Shown piece after piece: positions 1 to 6,226 of a stretch of DNA of 17,506 nucleotides. The position numbers were made by a program, and so were the translations under genes. Origin of the DNA: Actinomycetes bacterium (GTDB taxonomy: Bacteria > Actinomycetota > Actinomycetes > Mycobacteriales > Mycobacteriaceae); assembly GCA_023460175.1 (NCBI GenBank), contig JAEWRC010000200.1, forward strand, positions 1 through 17,506. The letters are read 5' to 3'. The notes under the pieces are model-generated. The model made no database searches, had not been told where the DNA came from, and was given only the letters and a program-made list of their open reading frames with translations. How positions within the stretch are numbered: the first letter of the stretch is position 1; each line of letters begins with the position of its first letter.

Positions 1-650
1 AGCCCGAGCGCAGCCAGTACCCGCGGCCGGCGCGCAAGCGCGACCGCACGGCGCCGCCGCCGCGGGGCCGCGGTGCCGGCGCGGAGCTGATGAGCCCCGA
101 CCCGATCGACACCGAGGATGCCGATGCCGAGGCGGCCGCGGACCTCGAGGAGTCCGCACCCGACGAACTGGGTCTCGGCCTGGGCCTCGGCGAGGCGTCG
201 TACCTGCGGTCCAGCGACGACGCGCTGTTCGGTGGGGACAGCGTCGCCGACGATGCGGCGCGCCGCCGCGGCGCGGTCCGCGACCTCGACGACCTCGATG
301 ACCTCGCCGGCGACGGTGTCGATGTCCTCGATGAGACCGACGACGATGCCGCCGACGAACTCGGCGACGACGAGCCGCTGACCCGGGGGCAGAAGTTCTT
401 CCGCGGCGCGGGCATCGCGCTGCAGTCGATCCTCGCCGTCGCCTTCGGCGGCGGTCTGTTCATCGCGTTCGACCAGCTGTGGAAGTGGAACAGCCTGATC
501 GCGCTGGTGCTGGGCGTGCTGGTCATCCTCGGCCTGGTGGTCGGGGTACGGATCGTGCGCAAGACCGAGGACATCGGCAGCACGCTGACCGCCGTGGCGG
601 TGGGTGCGCTGGTGACCTTCGGTCCACTCGCCCTGCTGCAGGCCAGCTAG
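1..650 (+). CDS. Acidic membrane protein, Rv0497-like (5' end outside window)
   Basis: The reading frame is open from base 3 and encodes a Pro/Arg-rich stretch (residues such as QYPRPARKRDRT) that runs straight into the Met at 90. That Met is therefore probably internal: the M. tuberculosis Rv0497 protein, as I recall it, has a similar Arg/Pro-rich segment followed by a similar MSPDP sequence. After base 90 comes a highly acidic, probably cytosolic region rich in Asp/Leu repeats (about 280-390). It is followed by three hydrophobic segments at about 409-470, 492-548 and 583-645, consistent with a C-terminal membrane domain. The stop is TAG at 648-650. The biochemical role is unknown. It lies 12 bases ahead of the next gene in the same direction, so the two are probably co-transcribed. 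The call to Rv0497 rests on sequence resemblance plus gene order; the true start cannot be seen. Confidence 0.8.
   Translation, partial: PERSQYPRPARKRDRTAPPPRGRGAGAELMSPDPIDTEDADAEAAADLEESAPDELGLGLGLGEASYLRSSDDALFGGDSVADDAARRRGAVRDLDDLDDLAGDGVDVLDETDDDAADELGDDEPLTRGQKFFRGAGIALQSILAVAFGGGLFIAFDQLWKWNSLIALVLGVLVILGLVVGVRIVRKTEDIGSTLTAVAVGALVTFGPLALLQAS
282..308 (+). repeat. Three tandem 9-bp units inside the acidic region
   Basis: Units GACCTCGAC, GACCTCGAT and GACCTCGCC lie head to tail and encode the Asp-Leu-Asp/Ala repeat of the acidic linker. The array is short and in frame, so copy-number change would lengthen or shorten the linker without a frameshift. Confidence 0.7.
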
Positions 651-662
651 CACCCGCGAGCC

Positions 663-1508
663 GTGCGCCCCGCGATCAAGGTCGGTCTGTCGACCGCCTC
701 GGTGTACCCGCTGCGAACCGAGGCGGCCTTCGACTACGCGGCCCGGCTGGGCTATGACGGCGTCGAGTTGATGGTGTGGGCCGAGACGGTCAGCCAGGAT
801 ATCGACGCCGTGCAGGAACTCTCCGAGCGCTACAACATGCCCGTGCTGTCGGTGCACGCGCCGTGTCTGCTCATCTCGCAGCGGGTGTGGGGGCCCAACC
901 CGATCAGCAAGCTCGACCGCAGCGTGCGTGCCGCCGAGCAACTGGGCGCCCAGACCGTGGTGGTGCACCCGCCGTTCCGGTGGCAGCGGCGCTACGCCGA
1001 CGGGTTCAGCGCACAGGTCGCCGAGCTCGAGGCCGGCAGTGACATCCTCGTAGCCGTGGAGAACATGTTTCCGTTCCGGGCCGACCGGTTGTTCGGGGCC
1101 GGGCAGTCCTCGATCGAGCGGATGCGCAAGCGCGGCGGCCGTCCCGGCGTGGGTATCTCGGCGTTCGCGCCGTCCTACGATCCGCTGGACGGCAACCACG
1201 CCCACTACACGCTGGATCTGTCGCACACCGCCACCGCCGGCACCGACGCCGTCGAGATGGCCCGTCGGATGGGCGAGGGCCTGGTGCACCTGCACCTGTG
1301 CGACGGCAAGGGCGCCTCGGCCGACGAGCACCTGGTCCCGGGGCGCGGCACCCAGCCCACCGTGGAGGTGTGCCAGATGCTGGCCGCCAGCGATTTCAGC
1401 GGCCACGTGATCCTGGAGGTCACCACCTCGGCGGCGCGCTCAGAAGCCGAGCGAGAGGCGTTGCTCACCGAGTCCCTCCAATTCGCCCGCACCCACCTGC
1501 TGCGATGA
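663..1508 (+). CDS. Sugar phosphate isomerase/epimerase-like TIM barrel protein (Rv0498-like)
   Basis: This 281-residue protein has the features of the xylose isomerase-like TIM barrel (AP endonuclease 2) family. Motifs in strand order are VHAPCLL, VVHPPFRWQ, VAVENMFPF, TLDLSHTATAG and LVHLHLCDG, followed by HLVPGRGTQP. The Glu of VAVEN, the Asp/His of LDLSH and the His of HLHLCDG are in the positions usually used for divalent metal binding in this fold. The start is GTG at 663, 12 bases after the previous stop and without a strong ribosome binding site; the protein begins directly with a beta strand (IKVGLST), which supports it. The stop overlaps the next start as ATGA (1505-1508), suggesting translational coupling. 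The substrate is unknown. The family also includes AP endonucleases, but nothing here points to DNA repair. Confidence 0.8.
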   Translation: MRPAIKVGLSTASVYPLRTEAAFDYAARLGYDGVELMVWAETVSQDIDAVQELSERYNMPVLSVHAPCLLISQRVWGPNPISKLDRSVRAAEQLGAQTVVVHPPFRWQRRYADGFSAQVAELEAGSDILVAVENMFPFRADRLFGAGQSSIERMRKRGGRPGVGISAFAPSYDPLDGNHAHYTLDLSHTATAGTDAVEMARRMGEGLVHLHLCDGKGASADEHLVPGRGTQPTVEVCQMLAASDFSGHVILEVTTSAARSEAEREALLTESLQFARTHLLR

Positions 1509-2347
1509 CGGGCCCCGCCAGCTTCGCCCGGGCGATGACACTGTCCCGGGTCGACCTCCTCGATGCCGACGGCGACGCCGATGCGGTGTTCACCGCCGAG
1601 CTGAATCTGCACTGGACCATCGGCCCGAAGATCCACGGCGGGGTGATGCTGGCGCTGTGCGCCAAGGCCGCGGGCTCGGCCGTCACCGACACCGACGCCG
1701 GGCACGCGCCCGTCGCGGTGTCCGCGAGCTTCCTGTCGGCGCCGGACCCGGGGACGGTGCGGCTGGTGGCCCGGGTGCGCAAGCGTGGCCGTCGGGTCAG
1801 CCTCGTCGACGTCGAGCTGGTGCAGGGGCAGCGGGTGGCCGTGCGCACCTCGGTCACCCTGGCCGCGCCCGAACACGACGCGGCGCCGCTGCTGTCGACG
1901 AACCCGGTACTGGCGCAGATGCCGCCGGAGCCGCCCGCCGAGGTCGAGGCGATCGGCCCGGGCCATCCGCTGGCGGAGATCAACCATCTGGCCGCGGGCT
2001 GTGACATCCGGCCGGACATGTCCGAGCTGTGGGCGCCGCCGGCCGGTCAGGCGCCGGTGGGCCGGCTGTGGGTGCGGCCGCGCGATGCCCCGCCGGACGT
2101 CTTGTTCGCGCTGATGTGCGGCGACATCTCCATGCCGGTGACGTACGCGGTGGGGCGCACGGGCTGGGCCCCGACGATCCAGCTGACGGCCTATCTGCGC
2201 GGTCTGCCCGCCGACGGCTGGCTGCGGATCATGTGCAGCACGACGCAGATCGGACAGGACTGGTTCGACGAGGATCACCTGGTGGTGGACAGCACCGGGC
2301 GGATCGTGGTGCAGACGCGTCAGCTGGCGATGGTCCCCGCGTCCTGA
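1505..2347 (+). CDS. Thioesterase-like (hotdog fold) protein, Rv0499-like
   Basis: The 280-residue product resembles acyl-CoA thioesterases with a double hotdog fold. The N-terminal part carries HWTIGPKIHGGVMLALCAKAA, similar to the region where such proteins have a His/Gly-Gly turn next to the central helix. The C-terminal half (GLPADGWLRIMCSTTQIGQDWFDEDHLVVDSTGRIVV, broken here only for description) resembles the second hotdog, ending in VVQTRQLAMV. The expected role is hydrolysis or binding of an acyl-CoA thioester in the cytosol; the acyl chain cannot be predicted. ATG at 1505 overlaps the upstream stop by four bases (ATGA). A longer open frame begins at 1298 but lies inside the upstream gene and has no support. 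The stop TGA at 2345-2347 runs into the first copy of an 8-bp repeat described separately. Confidence 0.75.
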   Translation: MTGPASFARAMTLSRVDLLDADGDADAVFTAELNLHWTIGPKIHGGVMLALCAKAAGSAVTDTDAGHAPVAVSASFLSAPDPGTVRLVARVRKRGRRVSLVDVELVQGQRVAVRTSVTLAAPEHDAAPLLSTNPVLAQMPPEPPAEVEAIGPGHPLAEINHLAAGCDIRPDMSELWAPPAGQAPVGRLWVRPRDAPPDVLFALMCGDISMPVTYAVGRTGWAPTIQLTAYLRGLPADGWLRIMCSTTQIGQDWFDEDHLVVDSTGRIVVQTRQLAMVPAS

Positions 2348-2355
2348 GATTGCCC

Positions 2356-2430
2356 CCAGGGCGCCGAGATTGCGTTGGCGGCGGTACTGAGGCCGTGACC
2401 GCCGCCCTGGGCTCGATCTCGACGCCCTGG
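2356..2430. repeat. Long nested inverted repeat (hairpin) upstream of proC
   Basis: The outer arms 2356-2372 and 2414-2430 are complementary at 15 of 17 positions; one of the two differences is a U-G wobble in RNA. Inside them a perfect 9-bp arm pair (GGCGGCGGT 2377-2385, ACCGCCGCC 2398-2406) closes a 12-base loop. The octamer GAGATTGC also occurs twice directly, at 2346-2353 and 2366-2373. No U-tract follows, so it is not a classic intrinsic terminator, although it sits right after a stop codon. It could be a transcript-end hairpin or a member of a dispersed mycobacterial palindromic repeat. Confidence 0.75.
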
Positions 2431-2473
2431 CTCGCACTCGGGACGGTCCGCGCGCTCCGAGACGGCGCGGATA

Positions 2474-2479
2474 TAGGGT
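2474..2479 (+). promoter_or_regulatory. Candidate -10 element (TAGGGT) for leaderless proC transcript
   Basis: TAGGGT fits the mycobacterial TANNNT -10 pattern and ends 8 bases before the proC ATG, so initiation would fall at or next to the A of ATG. There is no Shine-Dalgarno sequence in front of proC, as expected for a leaderless start. No clear -35 is visible. Confidence 0.4.
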
Positions 2480-2487
2480 TTGCGTCC

Positions 2488-3363
2488 ATGGCCAGAATCG
2501 CGATCATCGGCGGCGGAAGTATGGGTGAGGCCTTGTTGGCGGGGCTGTTGCGCTCCGGCCGGCAGGTCAAGGATCTCGTCGTCTCGGAACGGATGCCCGA
2601 CCGCGCCAAGTACCTCGCGGAGACCTACTCGGTACAGGTGGCCGAGGTCGGGGATGCCGCCGAGCACGCCAACTTCGTGGTGATCGCGGTCAAGCCCACC
2701 GACGTCGAGCAGATCCTCGACGAGGTCGCCGAGGCCGCCGCCAAGGCCGATGCCGACAGCGCCGAGCAGGTGTTCGTCAGCGTCGCCGCGGGCGTGCCGA
2801 CGAGCCTGTTCGAGGCCAAGCTGCCGGCCGGCTCCCCGGTGGTCCGGGTGATGCCCAACACGCCCGCTCTGGTCGGCGCGGGCGTCAGCGCGTTGGCCAA
2901 GGGCCGGTTCGTGACGCCCGAGCAACTCAAGGGCGTCGCCGACCTCTTCGACTGCGTCGGCGGGGTGCTCACGGTCGCCGAGACACAGATGGATGCGGTG
3001 ACGGCGGTGTCGGGCTCGGGGCCCGCCTACTTTTTCTTGATGGTCGAGGCGATGGTCGACGCCGGCGTCGCCGCGGGCCTGTCGCGACCGGTCGCCACCG
3101 ATCTGGTGGTGCAGACCATGGCCGGTTCGGCGGCGATGTTGCTGGACCGCCTGGACAACGCCCGCCGGCCCGATGCGGACGGCGCGGTACCGGCCGGCGT
3201 GGATACCACTGCGGCGCAGCTCCGCGCGACCGTGACGTCCCCGGGCGGGACCACCGCGGCCGGTCTGCGCGAGCTCGAGCGGGGAGGTTTGCGGGCCACC
3301 GTCGCCGAGGCCGTCTTCGCCGCAAAAACACGCTCTGAGCAGTTAGGAATCACAACAGAGTAA
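2488..3363 (+). CDS. proC: Pyrroline-5-carboxylate reductase
   Basis: The enzyme reduces 1-pyrroline-5-carboxylate to proline with NAD(P)H, the last step of proline synthesis, in the cytosol. The 291-residue protein starts with a Rossmann strand and dinucleotide loop IAIIGGGSMGEA (residues 4-15). It continues with VVIAVKPTDV, SVAAGV, VRVMPNTPALVGAGV and the dimerisation/active site region AVSGSGPAYFF. The P5CR signature lies around residues 248-270 (TVTSPGGTTAAGL). A short acidic/Pro insertion (DNARRPDADGAVPAGVD) sits before the signature. ATG 2488 is chosen because the protein begins there exactly with the conserved core; the frame is open further upstream but has no homology. The last about 13 codons are AT-rich and include a TTA Leu codon (3343-3345), unusual for this window. 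Confidence 0.95.
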   Translation: MARIAIIGGGSMGEALLAGLLRSGRQVKDLVVSERMPDRAKYLAETYSVQVAEVGDAAEHANFVVIAVKPTDVEQILDEVAEAAAKADADSAEQVFVSVAAGVPTSLFEAKLPAGSPVVRVMPNTPALVGAGVSALAKGRFVTPEQLKGVADLFDCVGGVLTVAETQMDAVTAVSGSGPAYFFLMVEAMVDAGVAAGLSRPVATDLVVQTMAGSAAMLLDRLDNARRPDADGAVPAGVDTTAAQLRATVTSPGGTTAAGLRELERGGLRATVAEAVFAAKTRSEQLGITTE

Positions 3364-3420
3364 TTCACCGAATTTCCACTGATTACCCCACACCCGTCGC
3401 AGCAACCCCATCAGTCCCGC

Positions 3421-3426
3421 TATTCT
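3421..3426 (+). promoter_or_regulatory. Candidate -10 element (TATTCT) upstream of HTH gene
   Basis: TATTCT fits TANNNT and lies in the 139-base gap between proC and the HTH gene, which is noticeably less GC-rich than its surroundings. No good -35 is visible. Transcription from here would begin near 3433-3436 and include the hairpin at 3450-3473. Confidence 0.3.
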
Positions 3427-3435
3427 CCTCGGTGT

Positions 3436-3492
3436 ATGCACGTGTTCGTTCCAGCGGTGGGGAAGCCGCTGGAGCCGGCCGTGCCTGATTGA
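3436..3492 (+). CDS. Candidate 18-codon leaderless small ORF (speculative)
   Basis: ATG at 3436 lies 9 bases after the TATTCT -10 candidate, where a leaderless transcript would start. It opens a frame of 18 codons (MHVFVPAVGKPLEPAVPD) ending at TGA 3490-3492, ten bases before the HTH gene start. It spans the leader hairpin, so its translation would open the hairpin. It resembles no protein I know. Chance ORFs of this length are common, so this is a weak call based on position only. Confidence 0.22.
   Translation: MHVFVPAVGKPLEPAVPD
3450..3473 (+). promoter_or_regulatory. Hairpin / dyad in leader of the HTH gene
   Basis: TCCAGCGG (3450-3457) and CCGCTGGA (3466-3473) form a perfect 8-bp inverted repeat around an 8-base loop TGGGGAAG. 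It lies 29 bases before the ATG. It may be an mRNA hairpin or an operator, for example an autoregulatory site for the adjacent HTH protein. Confidence 0.5.
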
Positions 3493-3502
3493 TTGGGTTG
3501 CG

Positions 3503-3769
3503 ATGACGTCTATGAACGGGCCATCGGCTCGGGATTCGGTTAGTGCGAAGCGGGATGCTGGAAATTCGGGCGCCGCGGAAGGGCAGCCGGCCAAGGCGCA
3601 GTTCCTGACTGTCGCCGAGGTCGCCTCGCTCATGCGGGTCAGCAAGATGACGGTGTATCGGCTGGTTCACAACGGTGAACTGCCCGCCGTCCGCGTGGGC
3701 CGATCGTTCCGGGTGCACGCCAAGGCGGTGCACGACCTGTTGGAGACCTCGTACTTCGACGCGGGCTGA
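3503..3769 (+). CDS. Small excisionase-family HTH DNA-binding protein (Rv0500A-like)
   Basis: The 88-residue protein has a flexible, low-complexity N terminus (residues 1-33) followed by a winged HTH of the excisionase/MerR-like type. Helix 1 is LTVAEVASLMRV, the recognition helix is SKMTVYRLVHNG, and the wing is GELPAVRVGRSFRVHAKAV (about residues 35-78). It matches the recalled M. tuberculosis Rv0500A, also found next to proC. Streptomyces BldC belongs to the same broad class, suggesting a small chromosomal transcription regulator rather than a phage excisionase; no integrase is near. ATG 3503 and ATG 3512 are both possible starts and differ only in the disordered tail. A dyad hairpin lies in the leader and a terminator-like hairpin begins at the stop codon, so it may be a single-gene transcript. 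The target is unknown. Confidence 0.85.
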   Translation: MTSMNGPSARDSVSAKRDAGNSGAAEGQPAKAQFLTVAEVASLMRVSKMTVYRLVHNGELPAVRVGRSFRVHAKAVHDLLETSYFDAG

Positions 3770-3803
3770 CGGGACCGTGCCGACCTGGCACAGGCCCCGT
3801 TTT
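3768..3803 (+). terminator. Probable intrinsic terminator after HTH gene
   Basis: The stem pairs GTGCC (3777-3781) with GGCAC (3787-3791) around the loop GACCT. It continues outward through CC/GG, one A-C mismatch, one bulged A, then ACGGG (3769-3773) with CCCGT (3796-3800). It ends in TTTT (3800-3803), a short U-run. The hairpin begins at the stop codon and precedes the bS22 promoter region. Confidence 0.55.
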
Positions 3804-3825
3804 CCGTTAATCCGGCCGACTTCGG

Positions 3826-3831
3826 TAAGGT
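3826..3831 (+). promoter_or_regulatory. Candidate -10 element (TAAGGT) for bS22 gene
   Basis: TAAGGT fits TANNNT and is preceded by CGG. Initiation would fall near 3838, giving a leader of about 38 bases with GGAG at 3869-3872 close to the start codon. The -35 region is poor. The upstream terminator makes a separate promoter here likely. Confidence 0.35.
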
Positions 3832-3875
3832 GGCCGGGTTAAGTCGTGTCGAGGCATCGGTAGGTAGCGGAGTAC

Positions 3876-3977
3876 ATGGGTTCAGTCATCAAGAAGCGGC
3901 GTAAGCGTATGTCGAAGAAGAAGCACCGGAAGCTGCTTCGCCGCACCCGCGTGCAGCGTAGAAAACTCGGCAAGTAG
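3876..3977 (+). CDS. Small ribosomal subunit protein bS22 (33 residues)
   Basis: The ORF encodes only 33 residues: an N-terminal [16 protein letters not shown] followed by [17 protein letters not shown]. More than half are Lys or Arg. It matches the actinobacterial protein described in Mycobacterium smegmatis ribosome structures as bS22, which binds 16S rRNA near the decoding centre of the 30S subunit. It also carries the RMSKKKHRK core shared with the C-terminal part of the mitochondrial ribosomal protein mS38 (AURKAIP1/COX24). The M. tuberculosis counterpart is Rv0500B at the same place. ATG 3876 is preceded by GGAG only three bases away, so the ribosome site is suboptimal. Its size makes it easy for gene callers to miss. 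It stands alone between a terminator and the SDR gene, with a promoter candidate at 3826. Confidence 0.93.
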
Positions 3978-4022
3978 GCGACCGCGTTCGTCCGCCGGCA
4001 TGCTGCGGGCCGTATCGGCCGG

Positions 4023-4028
4023 TAGCCT
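4023..4028 (+). promoter_or_regulatory. Candidate -10 element (TAGCCT) and adjacent palindrome for SDR gene
   Basis: TAGCCT fits TANNNT and ends 6 bases before ATG 4035, consistent with a leaderless start; no Shine-Dalgarno is present. Immediately upstream, GGCCG-TAT-CGGCC (4008-4020) is a small perfect palindrome in the position where a regulator could compete with RNA polymerase. Confidence 0.4.
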
Positions 4029-4034
4029 GACTGG

Positions 4035-5102
4035 ATGGATTCGGACGAGACGGGGAGCGCCGCGCATCCAAAGGTCGTTCTGGTCACAGGGGCCTGCCGT
4101 TTTCTCGGCGGGTTCCTGACGGCGCGTCTGGCGGCCAATCCGGACATCGACCGCGTCATCGCGGTCGATGCCGTCACGCCCAGCAAGGATCTGCTGCGCC
4201 GGATGGGGCGCGCCGAGTTCGTGCGCGCCGACATCCGGAACCCCTTCATCGCCAAGGTCATTCGCAACGGCGACGTGGACACCGTGGTGCATGCCGCGGC
4301 CGCGTCGTACGCGCCGCGCAGCGGCGGCCGGGCCACGCTCAAGGAATTGAACGTGATGGGCGCGATGCAGCTGTTCGCGGCCTGCCAGAAGGCGCCGACC
4401 GTGCGCACCGTGGTGCTCAAGTCGACCTCGGAGGTGTACGGGTCGAGCGCGTTCGACCCGGTGCTGTTCACCGAGGACACCACCAGCCGACGTCCGCTGG
4501 GCGAGGGCTTCGCCCGCGACAGCATGGACATCGAGGGCTATGCCCGCGGGCTGGGGCGTCGTCGGCCGGACATCTCGGTGTCCATCCTGCGGCTGGCCAA
4601 CATGATCGGTCCGGCGATGGACACCCAGCTCTCGCGCTATCTGGCGGGGCCGGTGGTGCCCACCACCGTCGGTCGGGATGCGCGGCTGCAGCTGCTGCAC
4701 GAGCAGGACGCGCTCGGCGCGCTGGAACGCGCGACGATGGTCGGCCGGGCCGGCACGTTCAACATCGGCGCCAAGGGCATCATCATGATGTCGCAGGCGA
4801 TCCGACGGGCCGGACGGGTGGCGTTGCCGTTGCCGTCGGTGGGGGTGCGGGTGGTCGATTCCTTGCTGAAGGCCACCGGCGGCAGCGAGATCAACCGCGA
4901 CCAACTTCGCTACATGACCTACGGCCGCGTCATGGACACCAGCCGGATGCGCGCGGAGCTGGGCTACGAACCCAAGTGGACGACCCTCGAGGCGTTCGAC
5001 GATTACGTGCGTGGCCGGGGTTTGACCCCGATCATCGATCCGCGGTGGGTACTCTCGACGGAGAAGCGCGCGGTGGCACTCGCGCAGCGGTGGGGAAGCT
5101 AG
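4035..5102 (+). CDS. NAD-dependent epimerase/dehydratase family protein (GalE2/Rv0501-like)
   Basis: The 355-residue protein is an extended short-chain dehydrogenase. The N-terminal Rossmann segment is KVVLVTGACRFLGGFL (residues 13-28), with an acidic ADIRN and VVHAAA following in the usual order. STSEVYG (130-136) matches the Ser/Thr active-site strand, and LRLANMIGP matches the substrate loop. The catalytic Tyr is probably Y169 in EGYARGLG, but the Lys expected four residues later (YxxxK) is Leu173. That is a departure from classical UDP-glucose 4-epimerases, so the galE2 name used for the M. tuberculosis homologue should not be taken as proof of activity. The substrate is unknown. ATG 4035 fits a leaderless start. 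The next gene follows after 35 bases on the same strand, and the pair is conserved in mycobacteria, suggesting a lipid or envelope role (inference). Confidence 0.8.
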   Translation: MDSDETGSAAHPKVVLVTGACRFLGGFLTARLAANPDIDRVIAVDAVTPSKDLLRRMGRAEFVRADIRNPFIAKVIRNGDVDTVVHAAAASYAPRSGGRATLKELNVMGAMQLFAACQKAPTVRTVVLKSTSEVYGSSAFDPVLFTEDTTSRRPLGEGFARDSMDIEGYARGLGRRRPDISVSILRLANMIGPAMDTQLSRYLAGPVVPTTVGRDARLQLLHEQDALGALERATMVGRAGTFNIGAKGIIMMSQAIRRAGRVALPLPSVGVRVVDSLLKATGGSEINRDQLRYMTYGRVMDTSRMRAELGYEPKWTTLEAFDDYVRGRGLTPIIDPRWVLSTEKRAVALAQRWGS

Positions 5103-5120
5103 AAATCTTGAAAACGGGTG

Positions 5121-5129
5121 GGGAGAAGG
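5121..5129 (+). promoter_or_regulatory. Ribosome binding site that fixes the acyltransferase start
   Basis: The purine-rich GGGAGAAGG ends 8 bases before GTG 5138. This supports that GTG over the in-frame TTG at 5108 and over the long upstream frame within the SDR gene. Confidence 0.6.
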
Positions 5130-5137
5130 TAAGCAGC

Positions 5138-6205
5138 GTGGCGGGTGGATCCAAAGCGAAAGTGATTCCGCTGCACGGCAATTCGAGCCGTGCAGCAACC
5201 GTTCGTAGGGCCGACCAACGCGCCGAGGCGGCGCGCCGGCACCCGTCGTTGCTCGCCGACCCCGGCACCCGGGCCACGGCCGAGGAGATCGCCGCGGTGG
5301 TGCGCGACATCGACGCGCACCGCGCCGGTGGCGGCTCGACGGCCGAGGAACCCAAGGCGCCCAACGAGCTGGCCCAGAAGATCGCCGGCTTTGCCGAATT
5401 CGCCCGCAAGCGCCTCACCGGCGACTACGTGGTCGACGAGTTCGGCTTCGACCCGCACCTCAACGAGGCGATGTTCCTGCCGCTGCTGCGGATGTTCTTC
5501 CGCTCCTGGTTCCGGGTCGAGGTCAGCGGCGTGGAGAACCTGCCGGCCGAGGGCGCGGGGCTGGTGGTGGCCAATCACGCCGGGGTGCTGCCCTTCGACG
5601 GCCTGATGCTCTCGGTGGCCGTGCACGACCATCACGCGACGAACCGGGACCTGCGGCTGCTGGCCGCCGACATGGTGTTCGACATGCCCGTGCTGGGCCA
5701 CGCCGCCCGCAAGGCCGGGCACACCATGGCCTGCACCTCCGATGCGCACCGGCTGCTGGACAGCGGCGAGCTGACCGCGGTGTTCCCCGAGGGCTACAAG
5801 GGCCTGGGCAAGCACTTCAAGGACCGCTACAAGCTGCAGCGGTTCGGCCGCGGCGGCTTCGTGTCGGCCGCGCTGCGCACCAAGGCGCCCATCATCCCGT
5901 GCTCGATCGTCGGGTCCGAGGAGATCTACCCGATGCTCGCCGACGTCAAGCTGCTGGCGCGGCTGCTGGGCCTGCCGTATTTCCCGGTGACCCCGCTGTT
6001 CCCGCTGGCCGGCCCGGCCGGGCTGGTGCCGCTGCCGTCCAAGTGGCACATCGCCTTCGGGACGCCGATCCCCACCGCCGACTACGACGAGTCCGCCGCC
6101 GAGGATCCGATGGTCACCTTCGAACTGACCGACCACGTGCGCGAGACCATCCAGCACACGCTGTATCAGCTGCTGGCCAACCGCCGGAACATGTTCCTGG
6201 GCTGA
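5138..6205 (+). CDS. PlsC-type lysophospholipid acyltransferase (Rv0502-like)
   Basis: The 355-residue protein has the hallmark acyltransferase blocks. These are VVANHAGVLPFDG (block I, HxxxxD with H147 and D152 to D154 region), AVFPEGYKGLGK (block III, residues 214-225) and APIIPCSIVGSEE (block IV). Such enzymes transfer an acyl chain to lysophosphatidate or a related acceptor at the inner membrane face. The first 80 residues are charged, Ala-rich and probably disordered; conserved sequence begins near KRLTGDYVVDEFGFD. GTG 5138 is chosen for the good ribosome binding site and because residues AGGSKAKVIPLH resemble the start of the recalled mycobacterial homologues. The specific acceptor is unknown. 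It follows the SDR gene by 35 bases and converges with hadD, only 21 bases away. In M. tuberculosis cmaA2 lies between the two, but here it is absent. Confidence 0.88.
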   Translation: MAGGSKAKVIPLHGNSSRAATVRRADQRAEAARRHPSLLADPGTRATAEEIAAVVRDIDAHRAGGGSTAEEPKAPNELAQKIAGFAEFARKRLTGDYVVDEFGFDPHLNEAMFLPLLRMFFRSWFRVEVSGVENLPAEGAGLVVANHAGVLPFDGLMLSVAVHDHHATNRDLRLLAADMVFDMPVLGHAARKAGHTMACTSDAHRLLDSGELTAVFPEGYKGLGKHFKDRYKLQRFGRGGFVSAALRTKAPIIPCSIVGSEEIYPMLADVKLLARLLGLPYFPVTPLFPLAGPAGLVPLPSKWHIAFGTPIPTADYDESAAEDPMVTFELTDHVRETIQHTLYQLLANRRNMFLG

Positions 6206-6226
6206 GCTGCCCGCCCCAGCTAGAGG

